DNA of 20,341 bases from positions 153,439 through 173,779 of the forward strand of contig MU069542.1 in NCBI GenBank assembly GCA_002284615.2. Direction: 5' to 3'. Within the stretch, counting starts at the first letter, position 1. Every line of letters begins with the position of its first letter. The notes under the pieces are model-generated. The model had not been told where the DNA came from. It saw only the letters and a list, made by a program, of their open reading frames with translations, and searched no databases. This stretch comes from Dunaliella salina. Lineage: Eukaryota; Chlorophyta; Chlorophyceae; Chlamydomonadales; Dunaliellaceae. The position numbers and the translations under genes were made by a program. Positions 8,642 to 18,079 of this stretch are shown here, piece by piece.

Positions 8642-10679
8642 AAATAAATAGAATTTCGGCCTAGGATGTACATCTATGACAGAAGAATACCATTACAGGA
8701 ACGCTGTTGCTCTCACCACTAGCCTAAATGACAAGTCAAGACACGGCAGAATCACCAACCTATTATTATGCTGCCAAACTGCTAACATACAAAATGTAGC
8801 CAATGGTCTGCTAAACCCCCACTGTCAAACTCCGAAACATCTCAATCAAATGCTTAAATACAACCTTCGACCTCGACAGTGCATCAGTATACATGCCAGC
8901 GGCTTAAAACTCACATATCAGGGCTAACTTCCCTTCACTGACACCTCTTAGCCTGTAGCAAACATCCTATGGGCACCAAAACCCCGTGAATTCCCAAGAC
9001 TGATCAATTGCATCATACATCCTCTCATGGAAGCTAGCATTTTCAATTTCTTCTCTATCCTTTGATAAACACACATATGCCATAAATGCCCAAGCTCTGA
9101 ATTCCTACCATCACACCATGAAGAAGAAGCAAACTATCGCTCTCAACAGGCTTGCTTCTCTTGCAAACTGCAAATCTCAGCCAATCCACTATTGACCAGG
9201 CTTTTACAAACACTGATGCCAACCCAAACAAAGCTCCAGAACTCTGACGAATAAATCGCAACTCTTTACACCAACTCACCCAGCATGCACCCTTAGGTTG
9301 GTCTTGGACCTCTCAACAAAGTCTATCTTCTCCATCCAACCAAGACAGCCACAGCAACAAGCGAGATTAGCCTTGCAAAGCCCTCATCAAATGCAAAGTA
9401 CTCCAGAAACCCAGATCACAACAAAGTTTAAACGAAACTCCATGAGTTTCCTAACCTGCCTCAATGGAGTCACAGGGGTCAGTTCACCTACGACGCAAAA
9501 AACTCAAAGCAAAAAGCTTGAGGCCATAAAAAGAGGCATGCACAGTTCCAGGGTCCTTCTGCGCCACACACCTTCTTTAAGTACGAATTTCAAATCCAAG
9601 CCATCCTTAACTGGCAAATGCTAAGCAGGAAAAGAAAAAAGTACCTCACCCGCACACTCGCAATCACAATACCTCATTCATTAAGAGCCAATGATAATTG
9701 AAAGGTGGGCTCTGCCAATCCTTCGTAAAACAGGCCTCACAGTAGCTCATCTTGAACCCTCCCCCAGAAGCCAAATAGAGGATGATACCTGCCAGATCTG
9801 CTGGACTCCCTCCAGCATGGAACATTAAGAACATAACTTCATTGACATGCCTCCATCACATGCCAGCGCACATACCACTGGAAATGTTTACTCCACCACA
9901 ACCTCTGCACCCCATCACAGCGCATCCAGGCAGACCAAATGTCCACTTGGGAATGCCCTTCTTGCGCCCACCTTACTAATCCTCAAAAAAGACAGCGTAC
10001 CAAGACAGCAGAAGAAACAGAAATGGTCAAAGTCACCTGGCAGCCCACTTGGAAACCGACTTCTATGCTCCTTGAACATCCAGATTTCAAGGAGCATGTC
10101 CACAAATTCGAGCAATCTCATACAGACAACTGTTCTTCTCCACAACAACACTCATCACCTGCTGATGACACTGTAGACAAGCTTACTTATCAAGGTTTCG
10201 AGGGAGCCACACAGCCTCCAAACAGGCACTGGCTCACAACCCAGGGCCACTCCATGCGCAACAAGGCACACTTTGACCTCGAGACTACTAATCCCCAGAC
10301 GGATATCATACCAACAATTAGATGTGAAATTTGGCTAAGAAACGTGGACCTCATGGTACCAGGATCCGACAAGGCTCCTGATGAACAACCACAAATCCCT
10401 CTTGCATTCACCACTCAAGCTGCATGCATTTATGACACCAAAGGGAAATGCGCAGGTATTATCACCCCTCACCGTGTTCAAATTTTGCTTTGCATACAGT
10501 GTGGCCAGGCAAGCTGGTCTACACACTTCAATTCAGCCCCCTGTTCCAAATGAAGCAAAAGAAATATTGGGTCTTCTACACAGGTACACTTCCCACCTTG
10601 GAAAAGGCAATCCAGAAATAAAAGAATCCAATTCTTGCGCACACCAGTCAATATTCTTACAGCTCTGATGCGCTGTGCG
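8642..10679 (+). mobile_element. Decayed plus-strand LINE remains, C-terminal and zinc-binding-like regions
   Basis: Long discontinuous plus-strand frames continue to about 10550 with many stops and shifts. Readable parts are CHKCPSSEFLPSHHEEE near 9080, RKRKKYLTRTLAITI near 9650, CQICW near 9800, and WECPSCAHLTNP near 9950, which resembles the first half of a W-x-C-x2-C zinc ribbon. The longest open piece is 9939-10553 (204 codons), rich in Gln, Thr and Pro. Composition (A/C-rich plus strand) matches the LINE fragment just upstream. The segment 9282-9680 recurs inverted at 10690-11080. I infer a LINE-encoded protein tail but cannot name a domain confidently. Confidence 0.5.
9282..9680 (+). 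repeat. Inverted repeat arm, left (LINE-derived, about 0.4 kb)
   Basis: It starts ACCCAGCATGCACCCTTAGG and runs to CACTCGCAATCACA. The reverse complement of 10690-11080 matches it along the length with scattered changes and small indels. The arms are separated by about 1 kb. Confidence 0.85.
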
Positions 10680-10689
10680 CAACTGTGAT

Positions 10690-11082
10690 TGCGAGTGTGC
10701 GGGTGAGGTACTTTTTCTTTTCCTGCTTAGCATTTGCCAGTTCAGGATGGCTTGGATTTGAAATTCGTACTTAAAGACGGTGTGTATGGCAGAAGGACCC
10801 TAGAACTGTGCATGCCTTTTTTTATGTTCTCTCAAGTTTTTAGCATTGATGGAGTGTGCGTGCTGTGTGTGTGAACTGACCTCTGTGACTTCATTGGGGC
10901 AGGTAAGGAATCTTGTGGAGTTGCGTTTAAGCTTTTTTGTGATCCGGGTTTCTGGAGTACTTTGCATTTGATGAGGGCTTTGCAAGGCTGAACTTGGACG
11001 CTTGTTGCTGTGGCTGTCTTGGCTGAATGGACAAGAAAGACCTTGTTGAGAGGTCCAAGACCAACCTAAGGGTGCATGCTGG
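10690..11082 (-). repeat. Inverted repeat arm, right (LINE-derived)
   Basis: Minus-strand copy of 9282-9680. Its upstream end, ACCCAGCATGCACCC, directly abuts the pyrimidine-rich tail of the next LINE (at about 11083), so that LINE appears to have inserted into or been joined to this copy. Confidence 0.85.
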
Positions 11083-11552
11083 GTGAAGAAAAGAAAAGAA
11101 AAACTACGCAGGCAGTGAAAACACTCCCCACATCAATTAAGGAAAAGGGGATACCTAGGGCCAAGGCACCGTGTATCCCCCTCACCAAGAGAAAGCAGAA
11201 GAATGAAGTCTGTGGGGATCAGGTGGGTTACTAGCAGTATCCCTCGCCTGACCTTGTTGAGAGTTGAAAAAGGTTTCCTCAAGTGCGCGTCTGGTGCTGG
11301 CAAGTTTGTAAGCATACAGGTCAGAATGAGCATGAAGCTTCCGGACAAGCTTGGTGGCCTTAGAAGTGTCAAGACCAAATTTGCCCGTGAGCATGGTGTG
11401 ACAGGGAAGGCACAAGCTATGCTAGGTATAACAGCAGTGCGCAATATATCTAATGTTTGTTTTGGGCTAGCATATGATTGTTCAAGCCGCTGCAAATTGT
11501 CAGAGAGTTTTTGGGTCATACTCTGCAGCTGGTGAGACCAGTTAATTAACTT

Positions 11553-11630
11553 ATAACCTTATAAGGTCCATGGTTATTAAGACCCCCATTATATATAACC
11601 TTATAAGGTCCATGGTTATTAAGACCCCCA
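11553..11630 (-). repeat. In-frame 42-bp tandem duplication in the LINE RT thumb
   Basis: A 36-bp identical block (ATAACCTTATAAGGTCCATG...) occurs at 11553-11588 and 11595-11630, period 42 bp. On the minus strand it doubles GVLITMDLIRL without changing the frame. The related fragment at 8339 has one copy. Confidence 0.9.
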
Positions 11631-12296
11631 AGTACCGGAAAGGTTCATCAGGGCGCATGAATTGGTCTTGTACCAAAATTCTTCCAGTAAGTAAGTGTTG
11701 GGCAAAATCTGACATATTTGTGTTGCCGCGCAGCAGTGTGCTTTCTTCGCTGTGCAGGATGCAGGTAACCTTGGTTTTGTTTCCAGAGATGATGAGTTGT
11801 GCCCAATTTGCATAGAGGGTAAGTTTCTTGGCTTGAAGCTGGAGGTGTTGAAATGTTTTCATTAAAAAATGAGGTCATCAGCAAAGGCCCCACTACTTAA
11901 TGTGTTTCTAATTTTTTCTTGTGGTGAAGAAGCGGAAGGGGTGCATGCATGTGTGTAACCTCGGTTACCAACATGCAGCCAGCGGAGCAGGGGCTCGATG
12001 TAGATAAGAAAGAGGAAAGGAGAAAGTGTGTTTCCTTGTATGGTTTCCCTCTCTACAGGGATTTCAGAGGTGTAGTCTCCTATAGGGAGCCTAACTCGTG
12101 TTCGCTTGGTGGTAAAGGTTTTTGACCACATCAATAGCATCTGAGGGGAAACCCAGGTCGTACACAATAATGAGTACCTTGTCATGGTCAGTGGTATTGA
12201 AGGCAGAGGTTAAAGTCCACAATGAGGGCATAGATATCTTGGTTGAATATCTTTGCATTTTCCAGAGACGACCAGTTCTATGCACCGCATTAGAAC

Positions 12297-12743
12297 TGCG
12301 GTTCTTGTAGGCGAGTGAAAGTGTGACGCTCCCTTATTGCCGCTCTGCAATAAGGATGCCCATCTTTTCCTTCTTGGGCATTAGACCTGTGTTGGCTTCA
12401 TTTTCGGCTCTTGCCTGCCTTTGCTGGTTCCTGCAGACTTTGCAGTCTTGTAGCTTGCTGCCTTTTGCTTGCTCTAGGCCTGCTTTTTGCATGCAGTAGA
12501 CCTGCCTGCAGACTTCTTGGTTACGCAGCAGACCTGCCAGTTGCTCGCAGCAGACTTGCTTGTTCAGTTCGTGCAGTTCAGCCTGTGTTTTCTGCAGCCC
12601 TGTTTCTGTGGTTTTTGGCCCTGCCTCAGTTTCTGTGGTTTTTTAGCTCTGCCTCTGAGCCAGTTTGTTTAGAGAGAGCCAGTGTGTTTGGCTCTTGCTG
12701 TGGTCTGCCCTCCCATGTAAGGAACACGCCTCACGAGCCGGAA
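12297..12743. mobile_element. 447-bp non-autonomous element inserted in the LINE RT domain
   Basis: TAGAAC stands on both sides (12291-12296 and 12744-12749), and the surrounding LINE RT sequence is broken exactly here, between the motif ending KQLQTFIMVL and the motif A region. The ends can be read as imperfect inverted repeats: CGGTTCTTGTAGGCG (from about 12299) against CGGCTCGTGAGGCG on the complement of the right end, about 12 of 14 aligned positions matching. A 9-bp-stem hairpin CCTTATTGC-CGCTCT-GCAATAAGG lies at 12332-12355. The interior is rich in GCAGACCTGC-like repeats. The open frame through it (12411-12746) looks like composition, not a gene. Confidence 0.5.
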
Positions 12744-13101
12744 TAGAACCATGATGAAAGTTTGCAGTTGCTTTATTGTGTTTCTCTTTTTGCGGAATCC
12801 AGCTTGCATGTCGCTGAGAATGGAGTGCTCTCCTGCATGTTCATACAGTGTGTTGGTTATTAAGCGCGTCCAGAGCTTATAGAGAGTATTGGCGAGGCCT
12901 ATTGGCCTGTATGAAGAAATATCAGTATCTGGTCCCTTTTGTTTGTGGATAAGAATTGTGTCACTAACTTTCCAGGCTTTTGGAGTAATTCCTGTCGTCC
13001 AGATGATAGTGAAAAGTTGGTGGAGGATGTCTTTGTATTGGAAAGGCAAGGCTTTAAGGAGCTCATTGACAATTCCATCTGGACCTGGAGATTTGTTGTT
13101 A

Positions 13102-13114
13102 GTTAGGGACTTGA
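13102..13114. repeat. Target-site duplication, left copy (inserted LINE)
   Basis: GTTAGGGACTTGA, 13 bp, identical to 14839-14851; it encodes FKSLT of the interrupted host LINE on the minus strand. Confidence 0.9.
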
Positions 13115-13247
13115 AGAAAAGAAAGAAAAGAAAAGAAAAACTACGTAGGCAGAGAAATTATCCCTACATCAATTAAGGAAGAGGAGACACATTTGCTCCA
13201 AAAAGAGCCATGTGCCCCCTCCACCACAAGGTATGAAAAAGAGAATG

Positions 13248-14057
13248 TTAATGTGGATCCGGAGGGTTACTAGAAGCACCTGGTTCTAGAACCTGGCTGT
13301 GGGAAGTATTCTTGTTTTCAATAGCACGGCGTGTGGTGACTAGTTTGTGGGCATATTCAATAGAATGGGCATGAAGTTGTTGAGCAAGCTTTGTGGCACG
13401 CTGGTGATCCAATCCTAGTTGTTTGAATTGCTTCAGGGTATGCCCAGTGTAAATAGTTCCACCTATACCCAGGAAAATAGGGTGAATTGTAACAGCTTTA
13501 GCGTTAATAAGTTTACAAAGGTCTGCATGCTGCTGCTTTGCCGCGTTCAACTGATGTACTGGCCTTGTGTCTTCACAGAACTTGATTTCTATGAGGTGCA
13601 CATGGCATTCATTTGCACGAAGTTCATGGGGTTGCCTCATGCGGCTAGTCCTGGTGGTCCTCAGTGAGGAGCTGCGCAAAGCGTGATGGGAATGGGTAGG
13701 AGGAACACCGTTAGAAGTATATTTGGCATTGAAAGGGGTGATCAGAACAGCATATGGTCGACTGGAGTTGAGTCTTTTCCTCTCTGGAAGGTTGCAAGGG
13801 AAGAAGTAGGCAGGTAGAGTTCTGTTTGAGGCATGTGTAGGGAGTTGGAGGTTGTGTTGAGCAAGCTTAAAATCGCTTCCTATGTCTGTGTATACTAGGC
13901 CTGCCCCTATAGGGCATTTGCTGAGGGCTTTTGTAATCATTCTGCCTGCAATGTTATGGCGCTCAGTTTTCACGTTAGAGATGATGTGGTTTTGGCAGCC
14001 TTTGAGCATGTGGAGTGCGCTATCCAAGTGATGGCCCCACAGTCTGAGAGGGGGCAA
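13248..14057 (-). pseudogene. LINE ORF2 C-terminal domain, 269 codons
   Basis: This is the longest clean frame of the inserted LINE. It includes HHLDSALHMLKGCQNH (the His/Cys half of a zinc knuckle), ISNVKTERHNIAGRMITKAL, GAGLVYTDIGS, RLNSSRPYAVLITPF and a C-terminal HQRATKLAQQLHAHSIEYAH...SSNPPDPH. The segment from RATKLAQQLHAHS is shared with the host LINE's C-terminus and, in its last residues, with fragments at 4851 and 18520. I know similar tails from LINE proteins of algae but not a defined function. The ATG at 14057 is internal to the original ORF, not a true start. Confidence 0.7.
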
Positions 14058-14193
14058 GATGGATCAGTTGACTTTTTGAAACGCACTGCATGTTTTTGGT
14101 TGTAGAGGGTGCCCGTGCGGTACTGCAGGATGGTACGCTTCATGGGTACAGAGACGTTGGGCATATTTCTGAAGGCATTGCTGATTTTTTTAT

Positions 14194-14838
14194 CTACTTG
14201 CAGTAATAGGTTTGATAGTAAGAGTAGTAACCTGTTTTGGCATTGGCATATCCAAGCTTATGTTTAGAATGCATGTGGGATTTGAGAGCATCTTGGAGAT
14301 TGGGGAGATAGGTGAGCATGTGGGTGGGTGGTGGACCCATAGATGTGCCTGCAGCATGTACTCTTTTTTCCTTGGCTAACCAGAAAATATTTGTAAATGG
14401 ATTTCCACCAGGACCTGCACCAGGGATCTCGGTGTCTGCCACACAGTTCTGGGCTTGCTTTGCCTGATGTTTTGCAATGGCATCTGCACATTCATTTCCA
14501 GTGATGCCAGCATGGGACTTCACTTTGTAAATTCGAATTTTGGTATGAAAGTTTCTAATGAGCGTTGAAATCATTTTAAGGACGTCTCCTTGGATATGCC
14601 TCAGATGTCTTTCAGGATAGAGAAGCTGTTTACGTATTTGGTTGAAAGAGATGAGGCAGTCTGATGCAATACCTGAATTTTTGGTGATGATAGCAGCAGC
14701 AATTCCTGCTAATTCGGCTCTAGTGATGGTTTTAGTAATCCCAGCACCGCTTGGTTCTACGAAGTTCTTGCTGTTAGTGGACGGGCAGTAGACGCCTGCT
14801 CCAATTTCTTGCTTACCGTTATGGACAAGGCAGCTTAA
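14194..14838 (-). pseudogene. LINE RNase H domain remnant
   Basis: The frame is open from the truncation point at 14838 to a stop at 14194. RNase H marks are TRAELAGI (catalytic Glu), ASDC (second Asp region) and SHAGITGNECAD (third Asp with the conserved GNE.AD). RNase H would remove the RNA of the hybrid after reverse transcription. The N-terminal strand with the first Asp is lost, so no activity is expected. The end GYYSYYQTYYCK is followed by a frame change into the zinc-knuckle segment. Confidence 0.8.
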
Positions 14839-14851
14839 GTTAGGGACTTGA
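14839..14851. repeat. Target-site duplication, right copy (inserted LINE)
   Basis: GTTAGGGACTTGA, identical to 13102-13114; the minus-strand host reads IKSLT here. Confidence 0.9.
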
Positions 14852-15407
14852 TACAGCCGTGAAAGTTACATTTATCAAGGATAGAGCTATGGAGCCATTT
14901 TTGCTTGCAGTTTGTCGTGGTTTCCTCTCTGGTGATGGGCGTTTCAAGTTTGAAAGAGTCATAATTATGGCTGCTGGACCATGTATAATCCCACTTGGCC
15001 TGAGAGTCACTGGGCAAATATCTCCCTGTTTTGAGACTGGGAGCCATCATGCTTTTCGTGAAGAAGTCTTCCATGATGTTTGCAATTTTGTTGGGTTACG
15101 TGTGGACTGTCTTGGTGCGCTTATCTTCTAGGGCCAAGAGGTTGGAGGGCTGGCTATGGGAGGCTTTGAAAGTTTGCTGATTAGCCTGGGATGGATGTTT
15201 GGCAATAGCTTTTTGCTGGGCCTTCTTTGCTTTCTGCTGAGACTTGTTATTGTGTGACATGTCTATGTTGTTAATTTCTTGCTTGATTTCATGATAGGTG
15301 GATTTGATTAGATCAAGAGGGGGCAGGTTGGGGGGGCATTTATTTTGCCTTTCCTTTCCTAGGAAACTGCACAATGGTTTGAGGGCCTGTCGCAGGCTGG
15401 GGCTATC

Positions 15408-16265
15408 TTAATTGCGCAAGAGGAGTCCTTGAAGGCTATGGGTGCTCTGGAGGAGCGACCATTGTCTTAACAAGTTACGCAACTGCTTTAGCATGTGACA
15501 GAGGTATCTGCGGCGTTTTTTGATTTGCCTGGGTTGGAAGTGTCTGTTATTTGTTGTTTTTGTTTTGGTACTGCAGACTGTCAGTGCAGTGTTGTGGCAT
15601 TCCTGGAGTAGGTTGATAATGTCAGTTGCAATGTCCTCGACAGCTGCTCTAGCGGATTTTCCACAGAGGTCATTGAGCCTGTTTGGGAGTTTGGCACAAG
15701 TGAATTCGAGCTGGTCGAGGTGATTGAGTGCGTCTTGATGCATAGGATTCAGCTTGTGAAGGATATGGCAGAGCATGTTATGGGGTGGATAGGATGGGTC
15801 AAGCAGGGCATGTTGAAGTTTTTCTCGGTCATGGTTTGAAATAGGGCGGGTGAGGACCTTTTCAGGCTTGGGTTTGCTGAGGCTAGGGGGCAAGTTTTTG
15901 ATTGTTGTGCAGAGGCTGCTGACAGGAATGGTAGCAATCAAGGGCAAGTGATCGCTGTGTTTGTGTCCCGTATCATGAGGAGAGCAGAACAGGTGAGGGT
16001 GGTTCCGAGTGAAAGCAAACAAAAATATGTCATCTACTCGGCTGTATGTGTAGGAATTTTGACCATCTGCATTTGCGGAGGTGCATGAGCAGAAAGACCA
16101 GGGCCGCTCGTGGAGATTCGTGTCAATTGGGATGAGCTTATTGTTCTGTAAGAAATGTCTGTACTGGGTGCCTTGTTGATAGGCAGCTTGGCTACTTCTG
16201 CCACTGTTACAGGAAGTGACATTCAAGTCACCCATGAGGATGGGGGTGCAGGGCTGAGAGTTCAT
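15408..16265 (-). pseudogene. LINE APE-type endonuclease, C-terminal two thirds plus linker
   Basis: A 285-codon frame. The endonuclease core motifs are GDLNVT (residues 12-17, the metal/phosphate-binding GDxN), SRVDDIF (75-81, equivalent to the SRxDyI strand) and SDHLPL (104-109, the catalytic His motif). Residues 110-285 are a basic Gln/Leu-rich linker towards the RT. The N-terminal endonuclease motifs with the first Asn and Glu are absent. At about 16270 the sequence changes abruptly into an unrelated LINE RT fragment, so the first Met is incidental and the element is 5' truncated. This enzyme would nick the target DNA to prime reverse transcription. Confidence 0.85.
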
Positions 16266-16274
16266 GACACATTT

Positions 16275-16550
16275 TCCATATTAATATATAAGGAAAATAG
16301 CAGAGGAGACAATGGACAGCCTTGCTTAACCCCTAGTCTAGGATGCACATGTGCTCGCTTACACCCATCCACCAAGATGTACTCATCATTGTCATAAATG
16401 TTTTTCAGGATAGCCAGCAAGCAAGATGGCATGCGAATGCTTTGAAGATGAGTCCAAAGAGCATCCCTGGGTATTGTATCGTAAGCTTGTCAATCCCTAC
16501 ACTATTGATCATCTCTGCAAACTTGGCCTAACAAAAGGCAAAGCAAACAA
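16275..16550 (-). mobile_element. RT core fragment of a second LINE family
   Basis: The minus strand reads AYDTIPRDALWTHLQSIRMP (RT motif A, catalytic Asp in AYDT), then after a one-base shift ILVDGCKRAHVHP and GVKQGCPLSPLLFSLYIN (motif B). It ends ENVS then a stop, at the junction with the endonuclease fragment. This is a different family from the FADD-bearing LINE (QGNTLSPFLF). It could belong with the thumb/tail fragment at 2322-4772, which lacks exactly these motifs. It is interrupted on the other side by the TIR element at 16552. Confidence 0.75.
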
Positions 16551-16977
16551 ACGTCGGAAAGTTTTCTCTGATTTCAGGTCTGATTTGGTCTGAAGAGGGT
16601 CTGGTTCAGAGAGTGCCTCCGATTGGCCCCTGAATCAGAGAGAAGATGGTCTGATTGATCAGAGGCTGCCGCTATACAGCATCACAAAGAGCCTCTGATA
16701 ATGGTCTGATTCAGAATCAAGCTGGTCTGATTCAGATTAACGTTAACTTGGCCCCATCTCAGGCTGCCTATTCGCACAATGTCTGAACTGCCTCTGAATC
16801 AGTGTTCAACTTTTCAGATCAGACAAATTCATCAAAGTTCCCATCTGCTTTGTGATGGACCCTCTGAAGGTGCCCTGAATCAGAATAAGGCTCACCTCTC
16901 TTATCATGAAAAAAGAAGGAAAAAGCTCTGGAGGGGTTCTGGATGAGAGCTGAGCAGACCAGAAAGGCTTTGAAGAG

Positions 16978-17440
16978 GGTCTGAATCAGAGACATTGTGC
17001 AACTGAACAGTCAAAGATGGCTAAGGATCAGAGGGTCTGAATCAGAGGAAAAAGGGTCTGATTGGGGTCTGGCTAGTAGTCTGAATCAGACACCTGTCTT
17101 GGTGGGAATCAGACGAAAAGGGCTCTGAACAGGTTCTGAATCAGATACATTCGGTGACCCAGCAGTCCGGGATGGCCAGGGATCAAAAGGTCTGAATCAG
17201 AGCAAAAGGGGTCTGAACAGGGTCTGAATTAGACACCTGCCTTGGATGGAATCAGACAAAAAGGGCCCTGGACAGGGTCTGAATCAGACACATCCAATGA
17301 CCAAGCAGTCTGGGATGGCCAGGGATCAAAAGGTCTGAATCAAAGCAATAGGGGTCTGAGCAGGGTCTGAGTATTTGTCTGAATCGGACACCTGCCTTGG
17401 ATGGAATCAGATGAAAATGGCTCTGAAGAGGTCTGAATCA
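16978..17440. repeat. Three tandem units of about 150 bp inside the TIR element
   Basis: Units start at 16978, 17132 and 17277 (next boundary 17430). Each has GGTCTGAATCAGA, then ACAT...CAGTC...GATGGC..GGATCA, AAGGTCTGAATCA, and CACCTG.CTTGG.TGGAATCAGA. A partial fourth copy lies at about 18135-18250, beyond the inserted retroposon. Confidence 0.85.
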
Positions 17441-17837
17441 GAGTAACGTTTGTCTGATTCAAACTTTGCCCCAACTTGGGGCAGTTGAACTGCCTTCTCG
17501 CACAATGTATGAATTGCCTGTGAATCAGAGTCCATTTTCTCAGAATCATTCCAATTCATCTAGATTCCCAAAAAAAGTTCGGATGAAGAACACCCATCTG
17601 TTTCAGAACTACCTTCTGGAGTGGCTCTGATTCAGAGGGTGCTAAGTCTGTGATGCAAAAGGTGGTTTGTTTTTGCACCTGCCACTGTTGATGGTGGGGA
17701 AACATGTTGCAAGGCCTTTTGCAGACAGTGCGGCTTGTCCTGCGCATGCACAGCCTATGAATGAGCTCATTATGTACAGGATAAACGTATATGTATTTAT
17801 AATTATGATAGTTTCATGAAATCGTAGGAGAGTGGTA

Positions 17838-18079
17838 GTGCCATACAGGCTGCTTCCATCAAACTTCTATTTTGCATGCTCCCTTTTTGCTGCTTGCTTT
17901 TCTGCCTTACATGAGACACTGCCATGTTTCTTTTTTACATGTCTGCTTTTTACCTGTGTCTTTTCCCCTGCCTGTGTGTTACACTGCATTCACTTGGTTT
18001 TCTAGGGGAAGCTGAGCAGCCAGACTTCATGGCTGAAGGCTAACTTACCTTGTAACCTTGTAACCTTGTGCCATACAGG
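17838..18079 (+). mobile_element. Small retroposed insert with 12-bp duplication and CTTGTAAC tail
   Basis: GTGCCATACAGG flanks it at 17838-17849 and 18068-18079. The 218-bp insert (17850-18067) is T-rich and carries a block similar to 5581-5605 (at 18017-18041). It ends TTACCTTGTAACCTTGTAACCTT. A 3' repeat tail and a target duplication indicate retroposition by a LINE. TGTAA is the chlorophycean poly(A) signal, so the tail may copy an mRNA-like 3' end. It has no TCTGAATCAGA motifs, confirming it is foreign to the surrounding element. Confidence 0.75.

Larger units (their letters stand above)
13115..14838 (-). mobile_element. 5'-truncated LINE (RNase H and C-terminal tail) inserted in another LINE
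   Basis: A 1724-bp insert with perfect 13-bp target duplications. Its minus-strand frame starts inside RNase H: SCLVHNGKQEIGAGVY, then TRAELAGIAAAI with the catalytic Glu, ASDC, and VKSHAGITGNECADAIA with the last Asp. The first catalytic Asp (usually in a TDGS motif) would lie just before the truncation and is missing. A frameshifted CCHC-like segment follows (CPLSDCG...H...GC...H, about 14060-13990). A 269-codon tail then ends EPGASSNPPDPH (13248). The 3' UTR (13247-13140) ends in a pyrimidine tract, TTTTTCTTTTCTTTTCTTTC. Truncation at the 5' end, the tail and the duplication are the classic marks of target-primed reverse transcription. EN and RT are absent, so it is dead. Confidence 0.9.
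11083..16270 (-). mobile_element. Minus-strand LINE with APE endonuclease and reverse transcriptase, 5' truncated and interrupted
   Basis: On the minus strand, in order: the C-terminal part of an APE-type endonuclease (16265-15408); a Lys/Gln-rich linker (15374-14852); the RT N-terminal region NNKSPGPDGI, SYRPIGLANTLYK and QAGFRKKRNTIKQLQ (13095-12750); motif A AFNTTDHD (about 12200); motif B QGNTLSPFLF and motif C FADD (12040-11865); the thumb FRYLGVLIT and after (11650-11390); then a C-terminal segment with ASNPPDPH. The 3' UTR ends in a tail, TTTTTCTTTTCTTTTCTTC (about 11103-11085). Frameshifts separate motif A from the preceding VDF, so it is inactive. There is no RNase H: the thumb is fused directly to the C-terminal tail near 11380. 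Two insertions split it, a LINE at 13115-14838 and a small element at 12297-12743. Confidence 0.8.

Noticed and set aside
9055..9279. 74-codon minus-strand frame
   Set aside because: Lies opposite the decayed plus-strand LINE frame; no own evidence.
12411..12746. 111-codon plus-strand protein rich in Cys and Leu
   Set aside because: Lies inside the small inserted element; its composition follows GCAGACCTGC-like DNA repeats and it runs across the insertion boundary.
16978..17440. CRISPR array
   Set aside because: Repeats are degenerate and the intervals between them are themselves repeated, not unique spacers; the context is eukaryotic.
18041..18067. Telomere-like repeat CTTGTAAC
   Set aside because: Only two to three units at the end of a retroposed insert with a target duplication; not a telomere.
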